Part shown: in pieces, positions 35,067 to 46,128 of the stretch | How the letters are laid out: the number at the start of each line of letters is the position of its first letter | Numbering within the stretch: the first letter of the stretch is position 1 | Source of the DNA: Nigrospora sphaerica | Lineage: Eukaryota; Ascomycota; Sordariomycetes; Amphisphaeriales; Apiosporaceae | Assembly (NCBI GenBank): GCA_018287875.1 | Contig: JAGVVL010000002.1 | Span: forward strand, 7,254,001-7,318,000 | DNA length: 64,000 bases | Direction: 5' to 3' | Made by a program: the position numbers and the translations under genes | Notes under the pieces: model-generated | The model's database searches: none | What the model was told of the DNA's origin: nothing | The model's input: only the letters and a program-made list of their open reading frames with translations

Positions 35067-35757
35067 ATGGCCCCCAAGCGACCCCTCGCCGACGACGCTG
35101 CCCCCGCGGCGGCACCAGAGGCCAAGAAGGCCCGTAAGGGTTTCCGCGTGGGCCCCGAAAACCTGCCGGACGGGCCCTGGCGACGCAAAAGTAAGTTTTT
35201 TTTCGCGGTGAAACCCGCCCTGTTTTCGAACTCCGTTTTGTCTGGGCACGGTTGCTGACCGGGGCATGCTGCGGCGGGTAGTCACCAAGGTCAAGCAGGA
35301 TCTGATCCAGAAGGCCAAGATCAAGAAGGCCTATGCCAAGGTCAAGGCGGCAGAGCTGGAGGCCGAGGGGGTGACGGCCCCCAAGCCGCCAGCCGACCCC
35401 GAGCCCGAAGCCGCCATCCACCCCGAACGCCAGGCCATGCTCGACGAGCCCGAGGCCGCGCCCGAGCCGGAGGCGGCGGCCAACCGACCCCCACGCCCGC
35501 GGGGCCCGAACCGCGGGCGCAACCGACCCGGCTACTTCGACAAGGCGGCGGCCGAGGCAGAGCGCAAAAAGGCCGAGGCCGAAGCGCGCGAGAAAGAGTA
35601 CCAGCGGCGGGCCGAGGAGCGCCAGCGGAAAACGGAGGAGCGCGAAAGGTTCCGGAAGGCCATGAAGAAGGCCCGAACCCCCGGCCGCGACGGCCAGCGG
35701 CGGCTGGGCCGCGAGAGCAGTCTGTTGCTGGAAAAGGCCAAAAAGATGATGAGCTAG
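35067..35757 (+). CDS. FYV7: rRNA-processing protein FYV7
   Basis: Fyv7 is a small basic nucleolar factor needed for 18S rRNA maturation in the small-subunit processome. Two exons, 35067-35190 and 35282-35757, surround a 91-bp intron (donor GTAAGT, acceptor GGGTAG) and give 199 residues. The family signature spans the junction: GFRVGPENLPDGPWRRK in exon 1 and ITKVKQDLIQKAKIKKAYAK in exon 2. The middle is Pro/Glu/Ala-rich, with an RGPNRGRNRPG basic patch, and the C-terminal third is a charged Arg/Glu/Lys helix (EYQRRAEERQRKTEERERF) ending in KKMMS. This is the expected architecture; the low-complexity middle is longer than in yeast. Confidence 0.9.
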
Positions 35758-36235
35758 GGGAAATGAACGGCGCTGGCTGTACCGCGCGCAGCTGTCGCGT
35801 GCGCCGCGCTCTTTTTCGCCATCTTCCCCCGGCCTGGTGTCGCCGTCGTGGCTACTACACACCCTGCGAGACCGGGCTCGTGCTAGCCGAGACCCCCGAG
35901 GCCGGCCATAAATATTGGCCGCTACATGGATACCCAACGACGACAGACTGAAACGGCGTCGTTTCCATCTCTGATTCCATGTGCAAGGGCGTGAGGGTGT
36001 ATACGCGGCCGCAAGCATGGCCACACATTCGGCATTTGGGTTGGGGAGCTTGGACGTTCCCAGGCAAGGAGTGATATTTGTGGGAAAGGGCGGGCTTGGG
36101 GTCTAAAGCGATGGACTACTTTACTTCCTGGCTCATGGTTTTGGCGGCATTGCCAATCTCCCATTGATACTGTCCTCAATGCCTGATGGCCCGCTGAGGT
36201 CCAGGCTCCATATATGTCTGGATCCGTTAAATGAT
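35758..36235. other. Convergent intergenic region
   Basis: This is a 478-bp spacer between the 3' ends of FYV7 (+) and the F-box gene (-). No gene or RNA element was recognised. Confidence 0.4.
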
Positions 36236-38349
36236 CTAATCTTCAAAGCTCCAGACGGTATACTCGTGACCATTGACGTGGACCAAGAAGTCGTCATCGC
36301 CACACAGGTACTGCAGGAAATCGGACAGGTCCGGATTCACCACCTGCCGGGGTTCCGGGCGGGGTGCGGACGCCTGCTCTGGGTCGAGGGCGAATTCGAG
36401 GGACCGCTGCATGACGAGACGGAAGCGCGGCTTGTCGAGCAGGCCGAAGGTGTCGGGGAAGGCGTGCAGGCGGTGGCGGCGCACGAGCCCCGGGGGGTCC
36501 TTTTTGCGCCGCGGCGCCGCCGTGTACAGGGGAACGAGGGCCTGGCCGTCGTGGGCGCGCCGCTCGGCGCAGCTGCGGAGGGCGACGAGGGGCTGGCCCC
36601 GGCCGGGCGCGGCGCAGGCGTGCAGGCGCCCGTTCCAGACGTGGCAGGCCGCCGCCAGCGGCTGGAACCAGGCGAACGAGTAGCACGGGAACGAGAAGGC
36701 CCGCGTGTACACGTTGAAGCAGATGGCTACGACGCCGTCGCCGCACAGGCACGCGCGCCGAGGGTCCGCTGCGGCCTCGGCTTCGGCCTCGGCCTCGCTC
36801 TCGGGCGCCGGCCCCGCGGCGAAATCGGTCCAGCATGGCAGCAGACAGTAGCCACCGTGGGCGTCCACCTTCTCCCAGCGCAGGGGCCCGGCGCCGTCGA
36901 GCCAGCGCGACGGCAGCAGCAGCGGGTCCCCGCCGCCGCCGCCGCCGGGGTGAGCCGGGGGGTACGAGGCGGCGCGGGAGCCGTCGGCGGCGCGCTCGTG
37001 GACGACGAGGCGGCGGCCTTCGAGGACGGCGACGAAGACGACGCCCGGCGCCGTCGGGTGCAGCGCGAGGTCGACGCTCGTGCCGGTGGCGCGCACGCGC
37101 AGGCCCCCGCGGCTCGTGCGCCAGACGGGCGGCGCCGGCCGCGGGCCGCCGGCGTCGCGGCCCGCCAGCACAGGGCCCGCCGCGTAGCAGCCGGCCGCCG
37201 CGTCGACGGGCCGCAGCGCGTCGTGCCCAAACGTCCAGAGGAACACGGCGCCCAGCTGCGTCACCATGAGCACCGTCTCGCCCTCGACCACGGTGCGCAC
37301 GATGGGCGCCGGCGCCGGCGGCGCCGTCGCCAGCCGGTCGTCGTCCAGGTGCCACGCGTGGAGCGTCGTGCCCCGGCCCCTATAACATTCGGGGTCAGTC
37401 GTTGCTGGAAAAGTTTACGACGCGGGCGTGCCCCTATGTCCCCGGGGCTGACGACCCGAGCCACGTGAGATTTGGTCGTGTTTGCTCGACAAGAGGGAAT
37501 ACAGAGCTTGAAAGGGACGTACATTAGCAGCAGCCGGTCACCCAGCGCCGTCATGTACCCCGTACGGTCCGTGTCGGCGTCGGCGCCGGGGTAGAGGTAC
37601 ATGCAACGGCGGCGCGAGCGCAGGTCGTCGAGGACGGCCAGGTACGGTAAGCCCTGGGGACGCCGAGGGGGGCGAGTTTTAGCACGCAGGGCACGAGGCA
37701 GGGAAAGAACAAGGCGTCCCCAAAGGGGGGAAGCACTTACGTAGGCCTCGGGCCACCAGGCGATACGGCCGTTGCAGTAGAACATGAAGCGGGGGAAGCG
37801 GCCGGCGCCGTCGGCGAGCTCGGGCACCTGGCCGTAGGCGTGGACGCCGCCGCCGGCGACGGGCACGCCGCGGTCGAGGCGGAAGACGCCGTCGGCCCCG
37901 AGCGCCATGCCGTGGGGCAGCGCCCAGGCGAAGCGGCCGGCGACGCGGCGCCGCGTGCGGACGAGGCTGCGGCGGAACCTCTCGCCGGGAGACTCCGCCG
38001 CCGCCTCCTCCTGTTCCTCCCGCCCTCCTCCGTTCCTCTCCTCCCTCCCCTCCTCCGCCAGGCCGGACTGGGGCCCCGCCGCCGTCGTCGCGCGGATGTG
38101 CTGGGCCAGCCCCGGGAACCATCGGTCCGCGAGCCCCGGCCAGATGTCGTCCGACAGCCACACGTACCGCCACCACCGACACACAGCCAGCCCGGCCCGC
38201 ACGTCGTCGACTTCCAGGCTCGCGAGGACCAGCAGGACCAGCTCGACGGGCAGTCGGCTCACGATATCGCTCCCCGGCGCCTTGGCCAGGGAGCGCAACG
38301 GCCGGGCCGCGACCGACGGGCGGCGGATACGCTCTATTAGCCGCTTCAT
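36236..38349 (-). CDS. F-box protein, probable SCF substrate receptor
   Basis: I model three exons, 37741-38349, 37523-37653 and 36236-37379, for 627 residues. The N-terminal F-box (about residues 28-68, SRLPVELVLLVLASLEVDDV then AVCRWWRYVWLSDDIWPGL) would bind Skp1 in an SCF ubiquitin ligase. A conserved-looking block, PRFMFYCNGRIAWWPEAY, spans the end of exon 1, and exon 2 begins GLPYLAVLDDLRSRRR. The C-terminal half has repeated hydrophobic/aromatic strands (VLMVTQLGAVFLWTFG, GYCLLPCWTDFA, YSFAWFQPLAAACHVWNG) that suggest a beta-propeller-like substrate domain, without clear WD repeats. Intron 1 (87 bp) is stop-free and a multiple of three. Intron 2 (143 bp) has donor GTACGT and acceptor TTATAG. 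GC content is very high, producing long antisense ORFs. The substrate is unknown. Confidence 0.85.
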
Positions 38350-39307
38350 TGCAGGAGCCGACGACGCAAACGGGGATGTGACGCAGTTATGACGGATGAG
38401 GCCCGAAGGAAGGGTGGCGATTTGGTAGAGGGGCTGATGAACAAGGCAGTGAGTCCACCAGATGCGATGGTCTGAAAGTTGAGCTTGATACTTCCAGCCG
38501 TGACTGCATCGCGAAGTGGGGTCGCCCCCTTACATCACAAACTCTAGGCACCCGCAGCCGCCAAACATCAACCTCTATGTATGGGGACATGTCGAGGCTG
38601 GGACCGTGCTTAACTGGCCTCCCACGCAGTCTTTCCCACGAGCCTACAATGTCAAGTCCGTATTCATTGTTTCTGGGCAGGCACAGCAGGCACGTATTCG
38701 CCAGTGGACGGTCACAGCAGGCGACTCGAGGCCGCGCGGCTCTGTTGGTATAACCTGAAGCTTTCTCGCCCTTCTCGCCCTCCTCCATTTGGCGCCCTCA
38801 CACACACACACTCTCTTTCCCCCCCCCCTCTTCCTCTTCCTCTCTTCCTCCTCTCGTCAAGGGCGCGACCGCCAGCGCACGGATACCGGTTCTAGCCCTC
38901 GGGCCACAAGAGAGGAAACAAAATAAGAAGAGAACAGCACGCGGAAGCCGCTCCGTTCCTCCCGTGATCCAGTCCAGGACCCCAAAGAGCCCAATAGATT
39001 GGGGAAAGATCCCAAACGGCAATGCTAGCAAGGATATCATTAAGTCTCCTCCCAAGCCAAGAAAAGAAACATCGAACCGATCCGGGGCACCTCATGAGAA
39101 ATCGAAACCCATCGGATCCAACCATGGGAATGGAACCACGCCCCGGCCGTTCTCAAAAGACGAAAGCTCGCCCACCCAACCACTTGCGCCCCGGCTTTTG
39201 ACGCCGCGAAGGATAGCCCGCGCGGGCTCCGCGTCCTGCTGTCAAAGCATCTATATATGTACAATGTCGTAGTCTTAATGTACGGGGTGGGCGTGTCGGA
39301 GCTGCCT
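38350..39307. other. Intergenic: F-box promoter and RhoGAP 3' flank
   Basis: No gene is supported. A short (CA)n run followed by a C/T tract lies at about 38801-38860 and is probably part of the F-box gene's distal promoter. Confidence 0.4.
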
Positions 39308-42300
39308 TTAGTCTTCCGAGAAGATAATGTGACTGTTTTCGATAATGAACTGAACAGCGAGGTTCTTCGAGTGCATATCGGTCATCTCGCGCTCAATAGT
39401 TCGGTCTCTCATGATGGTGGGCGCAAAGACCACAGCCAGGTTCTTGGGAGACATCTGCAGTACGTCAGCACGCGTCGCTCCATCCCGTCGCCTCGCAGTG
39501 ACCATGACTCACCAGGTTCTCCCGCTCCCGCTTGGCAACGCGGGACAGATGGAACATGAGGAACTCGAGGCAGTCCCGGTGCTTTTGCGGGAGAGCGTTG
39601 CACGTCTTCCGGAGGTGGTCGCATTTCTCCTCGTCGGTGGCGAAAGCTAGGGAGAGGGGGAAGGAACATTTGTCAGTGCGCCCGCTTCCTCGAGTATCAC
39701 CTTCCACAAGCCAAGGGGGGATTCTTACAGTTGGTCTCCAAAACCCGGTCATAGACCTCATAGGTAAGGAGGGGCGTGGGCAGCTTCCGGAAGTACTGTT
39801 TAAGCACACTAGTGACGGCTGTGATGTCGATGTCGGGATCCGATATATCGAAACTCTCCGTGTTGCTGAAGCCGTCCTGGATCATCTTGACCTGCGAGTT
39901 GCCACCCGTCTTGCGGTAGATGCCCTCAACATCCATGCCGCGCAGCTCCACCTCCTCGATGCATCGCGTGACGACGCAGGGAATCTGTCGCCGCTCGAAA
40001 TCGGCCCGCTCGCCCAAGTCAGAACCAAACAGAATATTGGCGGCCTCGGCTATGGTGTGGTTTGACGAGTTCGTCGTGGCCATGTTCTTGGGCATCTGGG
40101 ACGTCGGCTGCTTCTTGAAACCGAAGAAGCCCTGGCGTCCGGCATCGGGACCCTGGCGGATCTGGCCACCATTGACCGCGATGGCCGTCTGCACCGCCAC
40201 TGGCGGTTCGGCCATGACATGCGTCATGCTGTAGGGCATGCCGATGTTGTCCTGCGTGAAGCCGCCGGGCTGGTCTCGGCGTTCGGGTTGCTGCAGCGCG
40301 CCAGCAGCCCGGTTGACGCCCTTGGCGATGTTCTGCGCCATGGCCTTGGAGCCCTTCTTCCAGCTGAACTTTTGCACCTTCCCCTTGCGGATGTTGACGA
40401 CGGTGGGGCCGGCTTCCACAATCGGCTCCTCCTGGTCGGGGATCAGCGTCGTGCCCGTCCCAATGCTCGCCATGTCGAGGTGGACCGAGTGGGTCGAGGC
40501 CCCCTTCTGGTGCTGGTTGTAGATACCGAGGCCGTTCATGGGGGGCCCACGCCCATCCGAGTGGCTCTTGAACCGTTCCTGGATCTGGTGCGTCAAATCG
40601 TTGTTCATGTCGGCGAGCTGGGCGTTCTTGGACGACAGCTGCTCGAACTCCAGCAGGGCACGGTCACGGTCCGCTATCGCCTGGTTCTTCTCCTCGATAA
40701 GCTCATCACGCTCCGTGTGAAGCTGTTCCAGCGTGGCCGTCATGGACTGCTTGAGCTTCTCCAGCTTCTGCACGAACTCCTTGATGGCCGATTCCTCCAA
40801 GTCGCGCGGGTCCACCGACCGGCCCGTCTCTTTCGCTCGTTCCACGTAGCCGGCCAGGACTTCGAGCTGGCGGATCATGATCTCCGTCTGCGTGTCCAGG
40901 ACCGAAACCGTCTTACGCTTCTCTTCCAGCCTCTGGTTGATGGTCAAGAGGTCCTTTTCGCTCGAAAACTGGCGCTCCAGCTCGGCCACGCGGTTTTCCG
41001 AGGTTCTCAGGCGCCGCTTCAGGAAGGCCGGGTCATCGGTAGTCATGAGCGAGACGGGGCTTGTCATGTCGTGCGAATGATGCATGTTGAGCGCGTCCTC
41101 CAGGATCGGCGTCTTGGGCCAGTGCGGCGACGTCGTGGCACGGGTCGATTCACTAACACTTCGCGAGTGCCCTATGCGCCCGGGGGTGGTGCTCTGCTCC
41201 GCGCTGTTAGTCCTGCCGTGGCGTACAGCGTTCGACACCCGCCGCAAGATGGATGACGAGCCCTCGTCAGTCCCCAGTATGCGAGCCATGTCTTCCTCCA
41301 TGCTGAAGTCGCCACCGCTGCTCCACCTGGGTAACTTGGGCGAGGTCTTGGGCTCGCCCGTCTCTGGCATGGAACTCACAGATTCCTTGCCGGCGGCGTG
41401 CGACGGGGGCAAGGGAGGCGCGCGGGGTGCCATGTAGGTGTCGCTTAGCTTCTGCTCTACGCTGGGGCGTGGAGGCGGCACCATGTCTTCGGAAGCCCGA
41501 GATCGGGGCATCGTTCCCGGAAGCGCCCGGCCGTTGGCTGTCGCACCTTCGTTAGTTCTCTCTCGCGTGCGCGGCAACCAACAGTGTAACACGACTTACC
41601 ATGTCCTGGAGCCGCGTGGCTGGAGCTAATTTCCTTTCTCGCGATGGGTCGGGGAGGCAAGCTCGGGTTCCCGAGGGACGAGCTGTTGGATCGGACGTCT
41701 TCCTCATCTTTGTAGGGAGAGTCGTGCGAGGCACGCGAGTTGGCAGGCTGGTCAGTCGCGAGCGCAATGTGCGGCGAATCAGCCAGAGTCTTGATGCCAG
41801 GCGAACCGTTTTTGTCTTTCTGGCCCGGACTCGGCGAAGCACCGAATTGGACGCTGTTTCGGGCATTTGGCTTCTTCGACTTCGGCGCGTCCTCCAACTT
41901 GAAGTCGTCCTCTGGCTGCGTTCTGGTGGCGGTCGACTTCTGGGTTCGATCCTCGCCCGGCGTCGCAGATGCTTTCGCGGGCGCCGCCTTCTCAGACCTG
42001 GACGATTTGGACAGTTGTCTGCCTAGGTTCTTCGGCGGTGGGCTCTCGTAGTCCGACGAGGCCTGTCGTCCCTTTTCCTGGAACGCGATGTGCGGAGTGG
42101 ACGACTGAGATTCGGGTCTCCAATCCGCACCGGTTTTCGGCACGTTGAAGTAATCTCTTTCTTTTTTCTTGGCAGCCTCGGGACTCAGGGGCGTAGCTGA
42201 CGGGGCTGGGCTGGGATCCAGCGCGACAGGAATGAAGAAGCCCTGGTCATCGCCGGCGCCAGCGTTGTTCGCCGCTTCATTCGAAAAAAGAGACGAGTTT

Positions 42301-43291
42301 CGGTTGGCACGATATGTACTTCCCGGAAGAGACAAGCCGGTTTCCTTGGTATGCTCGTGCGTCCGTTCGGGCGACCTCGCCGGTCTCGAGTTGCTCCGCG
42401 AGGATGAATCATGGCGGCCATACGACGGCCTAGGACGTGGAGAAAGCTCCGTAGGGGTGTCGTCCGAGTCGGGATCGACCCGATCGTTGGAAAAAGCACC
42501 ATTCGGAATAGCGTTGGGTGGCAGCGCCGGCAGGCTTTTCTCGACGACGGATGGCGACCCGTCTTTTTCTCGACCTTTGGCGTGGGCTGCCGCTTTTGAT
42601 TTCTTCCTGCGCCTGGCCATCAGGGACTCATGGCAGCTCATACAAAAAATACCCTGTGATGTCCGGGCATATCGCAGGTTCTCGATCTTCCTCTTGCAGT
42701 TCCGGCAGCGGAAACAAGTGGCACAGAAGGCTTGTTCTCCGGTAAGAATGGCCAGATCCTCAATCTTGTTGCCGCAAGCGCTGCAGCTGTAGGTGCAGTT
42801 GTTGCAGATGAGCGAGCCATCTCCGAGTAAAAGGAGGTTCGCGTCCGAGTCGAGCAGCGTTCCGCAGGTGTTGCATCGGAAGCAATTGAGATGCCACCGA
42901 TTGCCGGCTATGTTAACGTCAGGCGAGCTGTATCTGGATAGGGGCAGGGAACGGCGGTCCATGGTAACGGCGCGGCAGAGGCAGGCGGCCACGCCGGCCG
43001 CACCGAGGCGGGCGGGCTGCCTGCTCTGTATATGCGGACAGAGGATAGGGGGCGCAATAGTCAGGTCGACTTACCCAGTTCAAAGGCTTTGCCCTCTTCG
43101 AGTATCTAGCGGCGAGCGACCGTCAGCAGCCGAATCCTTGGTGGGCGGCGGATGGCGCAGGCCGACAGCCTCGCTCAGGCGTCAATGGGGTTACTCACCT
43201 CGCCACAGCCCTTGCAGGGGAAGTTTTCCTCGCCCTCGAGAGGGCTTTCGAGGTACTCATCCATACTGCCGGCGCTCGTCAGGTCGGCCAT
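39308..43291 (-). CDS. LIM-domain Rho GTPase-activating protein, Rga1-like
   Basis: Rga1/Rga2-type proteins stimulate GTP hydrolysis by Rho-family GTPases, mainly Cdc42, at sites of polarised growth. I model six exons, 43199-43291, 43075-43105, 41600-42907, 39729-41546, 39513-39646 and 39308-39454, giving 1176 residues. Two LIM domains lie at the N terminus (about residues 26-140). The first begins with CKGCGE in exon 1, continues through the 31-nt exon 2 (ILEEGKAFEL) and resumes in exon 3 at AGNRWHLNCFRC, giving an intact zinc ligand series. A long Ser/Pro-rich region and a coiled coil (about 650-790) follow. The RhoGAP domain is at about 960-1176, with the arginine finger in GIYRKTGG and the conserved NLAVVFAPTIMR near the end. 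Introns are 93, 167, 53, 82 and 58 bp, all in compatible phases. Confidence 0.93.
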
Positions 43292-44096
43292 GATGGGGCG
43301 GTGATGTTGGGGGGTGGATTAGGCCGAGGGTCGGGTCGCTTGCATGCGAGACGATCAGGGCCGGGCAGCTCGAGATGGTCGTCGGGAGTGGTCAATTCGG
43401 GGGGGCGGGTCGAGGTGCAAGCAACCATGGATGGGAAGACGGGCAATTGCTGGACAGGCCCGAGGAGAGCCTAAGCGGCGCAACGTCGTGGTGCGAATCC
43501 GGCCGACTGGGGACGAGCCGGTTCAGAGGCCGTCGTCAGGGAGCTTCTCGCACTTGGTAAAAGGATCAAAGTGTCGGAGCCCCAGGGCTGTGCCGGCAAG
43601 GCCCAGTCGAAGTCTACCGACTCTATCGTTCTGGTTGCCCCCCCAGCTTGGATCCAACGGCGGAACGCACAGCGTGGCGGGATGGGGCCTAGAAACCAAG
43701 CGACTCGGCCAAAGCGCCGGGTGTGCTCGTTCGTACTCGTGGTCGGATCGTGGTCTTCTCGTCGTCGTCGTCGGTGGTGGCGGCGGCGCGGCCAGGTCCG
43801 GCCAGGTAGGAGGACGGAGGGAAGGGGGAAGAGCGACGGAAGGACGACGGCGAGCCCGAATTGGAGGAGACCTGCAGCCCGGGCGTAGTAAGTCCTGTCG
43901 GTACAGTTAAACTAAAGATAGATGTACAGTGGGAGGTGGCAGTAATTGTGGTGGTGGTGCCCAGTCGAGCCAGTAGTGGTCGATGGCGGTATTGGGTATT
44001 TGGGGGGGGGGAGCAGCAGTGGCGGTGGTGGAGGAGGAATCGCAGGTGCGCAAACGAGGATAGCGAACCAGGCAATGACACACGCCCACACGCACG

Positions 44097-44098
<2 letters not shown>

Positions 44099-44132
<34 letters not shown>
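44099..44132. repeat. (CA)17 microsatellite
   Basis: Seventeen perfect CA units with imperfect CACGCC-type copies on the left from about 44077. It lies some 0.8 kb upstream of the RhoGAP start. Confidence 0.95.
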
Positions 44133-44137
<5 letters not shown>

Positions 44138-44733
44138 CAGGCAAAAGCTGACGAGAGGCCGAACAATGAGACGAAACTACGGGTATGGGAAGCTACAGGG
44201 CCAGCGAGAGTGACAAGAGTGCGCGGGCCGTCTAGCGAACAGCAGCTTCGGCTGAAGTCACGGCATGGAAGTCAAGTCTCTCTACCTGGTAGCGAAGCGT
44301 CCCACGGGGCGAGTTGTAGCAGAAATTCAAAATGGGCGCGAACAGGGTGCATACGACACGACCGACACGCAACTGGATCCCCTTGGAAATACAACCGGCT
44401 GCCTCGTCTTGCTCGCCTGCCATCGTCCAGGCACACGTAAACATCCATGGGATGGACGCATCCAGACACGCCGACACCCACGTAACAGGGAGGCAACCTC
44501 CAGCTCCATTATGTACTAGGTAGCCACCTAACTAGAGTTGGGTGGGAAGGGAGGGATTGTTTCTTAGGGCCAATTTCGTGCGTCTCTGGCTCCAACGCTC
44601 TAAGCTCTTTTGTTGCCTCTTTAGTGTCGAGAATAAGGGGGAGGGGGAAGAGGGAAGGGATCGGAGGCCAGTCAATTATCCCGTCTTGGGGGGGGAGAGG
44701 GGGTAATTCGGACGGGTTGTCAAATTTGGTTTT

Positions 44734-44820
44734 GCTTGCAACGGTTCTCTCAGGTTTTACTTGCAACGGTCCTCTATTTTGGCCTCCAACGGTGTTCTGT
44801 TTTTTGCATGCAGCGGTTCC
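44734..44820. repeat. Degenerate tandem array, about 24-bp unit with a CAACGGTTCTCT core
   Basis: Four units share a core resembling TTGCAACGGTTCTCT followed by a T-rich half. The (A/G)CGGT cores begin near 44741, 44766, 44789 and 44813, spaced 25, 23 and 24 bp apart. The array is intergenic. Confidence 0.7.
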
Positions 44821-46066
44821 GACACATCGGCTCCCGCCCTCCCCCTTCTTATGTTTTCCCTCTCCCTCTTTTTTTCCACGGGGGTACCCACCCGGCGGCC
44901 AGGAGGAGGGCATCGGACCAACATACCGCACCTACAGCTCGGCCAGGGAAACGACCAGGGGGACTGAAAGGGACGGAAGCCGGGTGTAATCATAAATGCG
45001 TCGTCCTGCCGCTCGCTTCTACCCCAGCGCCGGAGGAAGCAAGAGCCTATCAGTGCAGGCCAAAGCAGTCGTGGCACCCAGCTTCGAAGCGCGCTACGCG
45101 GTGTCCTAGCTTAGTACCTCTAGCACCCATGGTGGAGCGGACTTACGACGAAGAGGCACAGATCGGAGGGGTTCGGTTTAGTTGTAGCAGCCCATGCGGC
45201 GGGCTGTTGTACGCCAACCAACCCATGTCCTGGGCCAGAACAGGGGAGGGGTAGGGGCCAGCTTTCGAACCCTCAATAACTGCTGCTCTCCCCCTCTGGG
45301 GCCCACCTTCACTTCTCCGACCGGAGCACGGAGTAAGTAATACGCTGCTCTCTCCGGGCCATCATACGCTGGACGGTGATGAGAACACATATATCCGGCC
45401 TCACAATGTTGGTACATGAGGTAGGATACTGGAGGTTCAGAAGTCCCCATGCCCGCAGCCGCCTGCCCCTACTACTTGCATGTTGTACGCTTCCTCCCTC
45501 CTGCGAGGGTAGACAGGTGCCTACTCATGTTGCCAGGTAAGCCACATACCTAAACACTTGACTTTACTCGGGCATGAAGAAAACCCAGGGGCACCGTTGC
45601 CTGGACTTTTGCAAAACGGGCCGGGAAACCCCCCCCGGGGGGCCGCGATCGACTCGGCTGCCCACGAGTGACGACGGTCCCCTCCGGGTTTCCTTACGGC
45701 AGCGACCGGGTATACCCATTCGTTCACCCATGCTACTACCTACGACTAGCCTCCTTCTTTGATCTGGGCCTTCCGCCGTGCTACTGCTGCTACTGCTGCT
45801 CTCTCCCATCTCAACGTCCCGGCCTGCCCGGCCTCGCTCGCCGCCCAGAGCCCAGTGAGGGGAGAGGGCGGCGGTGCGGCTGGCCGCCTGCGATGCAGTG
45901 TTCAGCCTACCTAGGACGGGCCGGGGAGTCGAGGGGCGAACGAGGACGTTGTCCTGGCTGGCCTCCAAGCGAAGGCTAATCTGACACGTACAACGTCCAC
46001 GGCTTCGCAACGAATCCCTGTTCAAGCCCGTCGCCGCGGTGTAGTTGGCCCTTACAACGGCGAGGC

Positions 46067-46128
46067 ATGAAGGAGATGAAGGAGATGAGGGAATGCGGGA
46101 TGCGGGATGCGGGACGCGGGATGCGGGA
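46067..46128. repeat. Tandem short repeats: ATGAAGGAG followed by (TGCGGGA)5
   Basis: Two to three ATGAAGGAG-like nonamers are followed by five TGCGGGA heptamers at 46094-46128, one with a C for the first T. No coding role is visible. Confidence 0.85.

Noticed and set aside
34588..36024. 478-codon minus-strand ORF
   Set aside because: It runs antisense through FYV7, is Arg/Pro/Leu-rich, has no domain, and is explained by the GC-rich codon use of FYV7 and its leader repeat.
36164..37468. 434-codon plus-strand ORF
   Set aside because: It is antisense to the F-box gene's third exon and follows from extreme GC content; no protein-like motifs.
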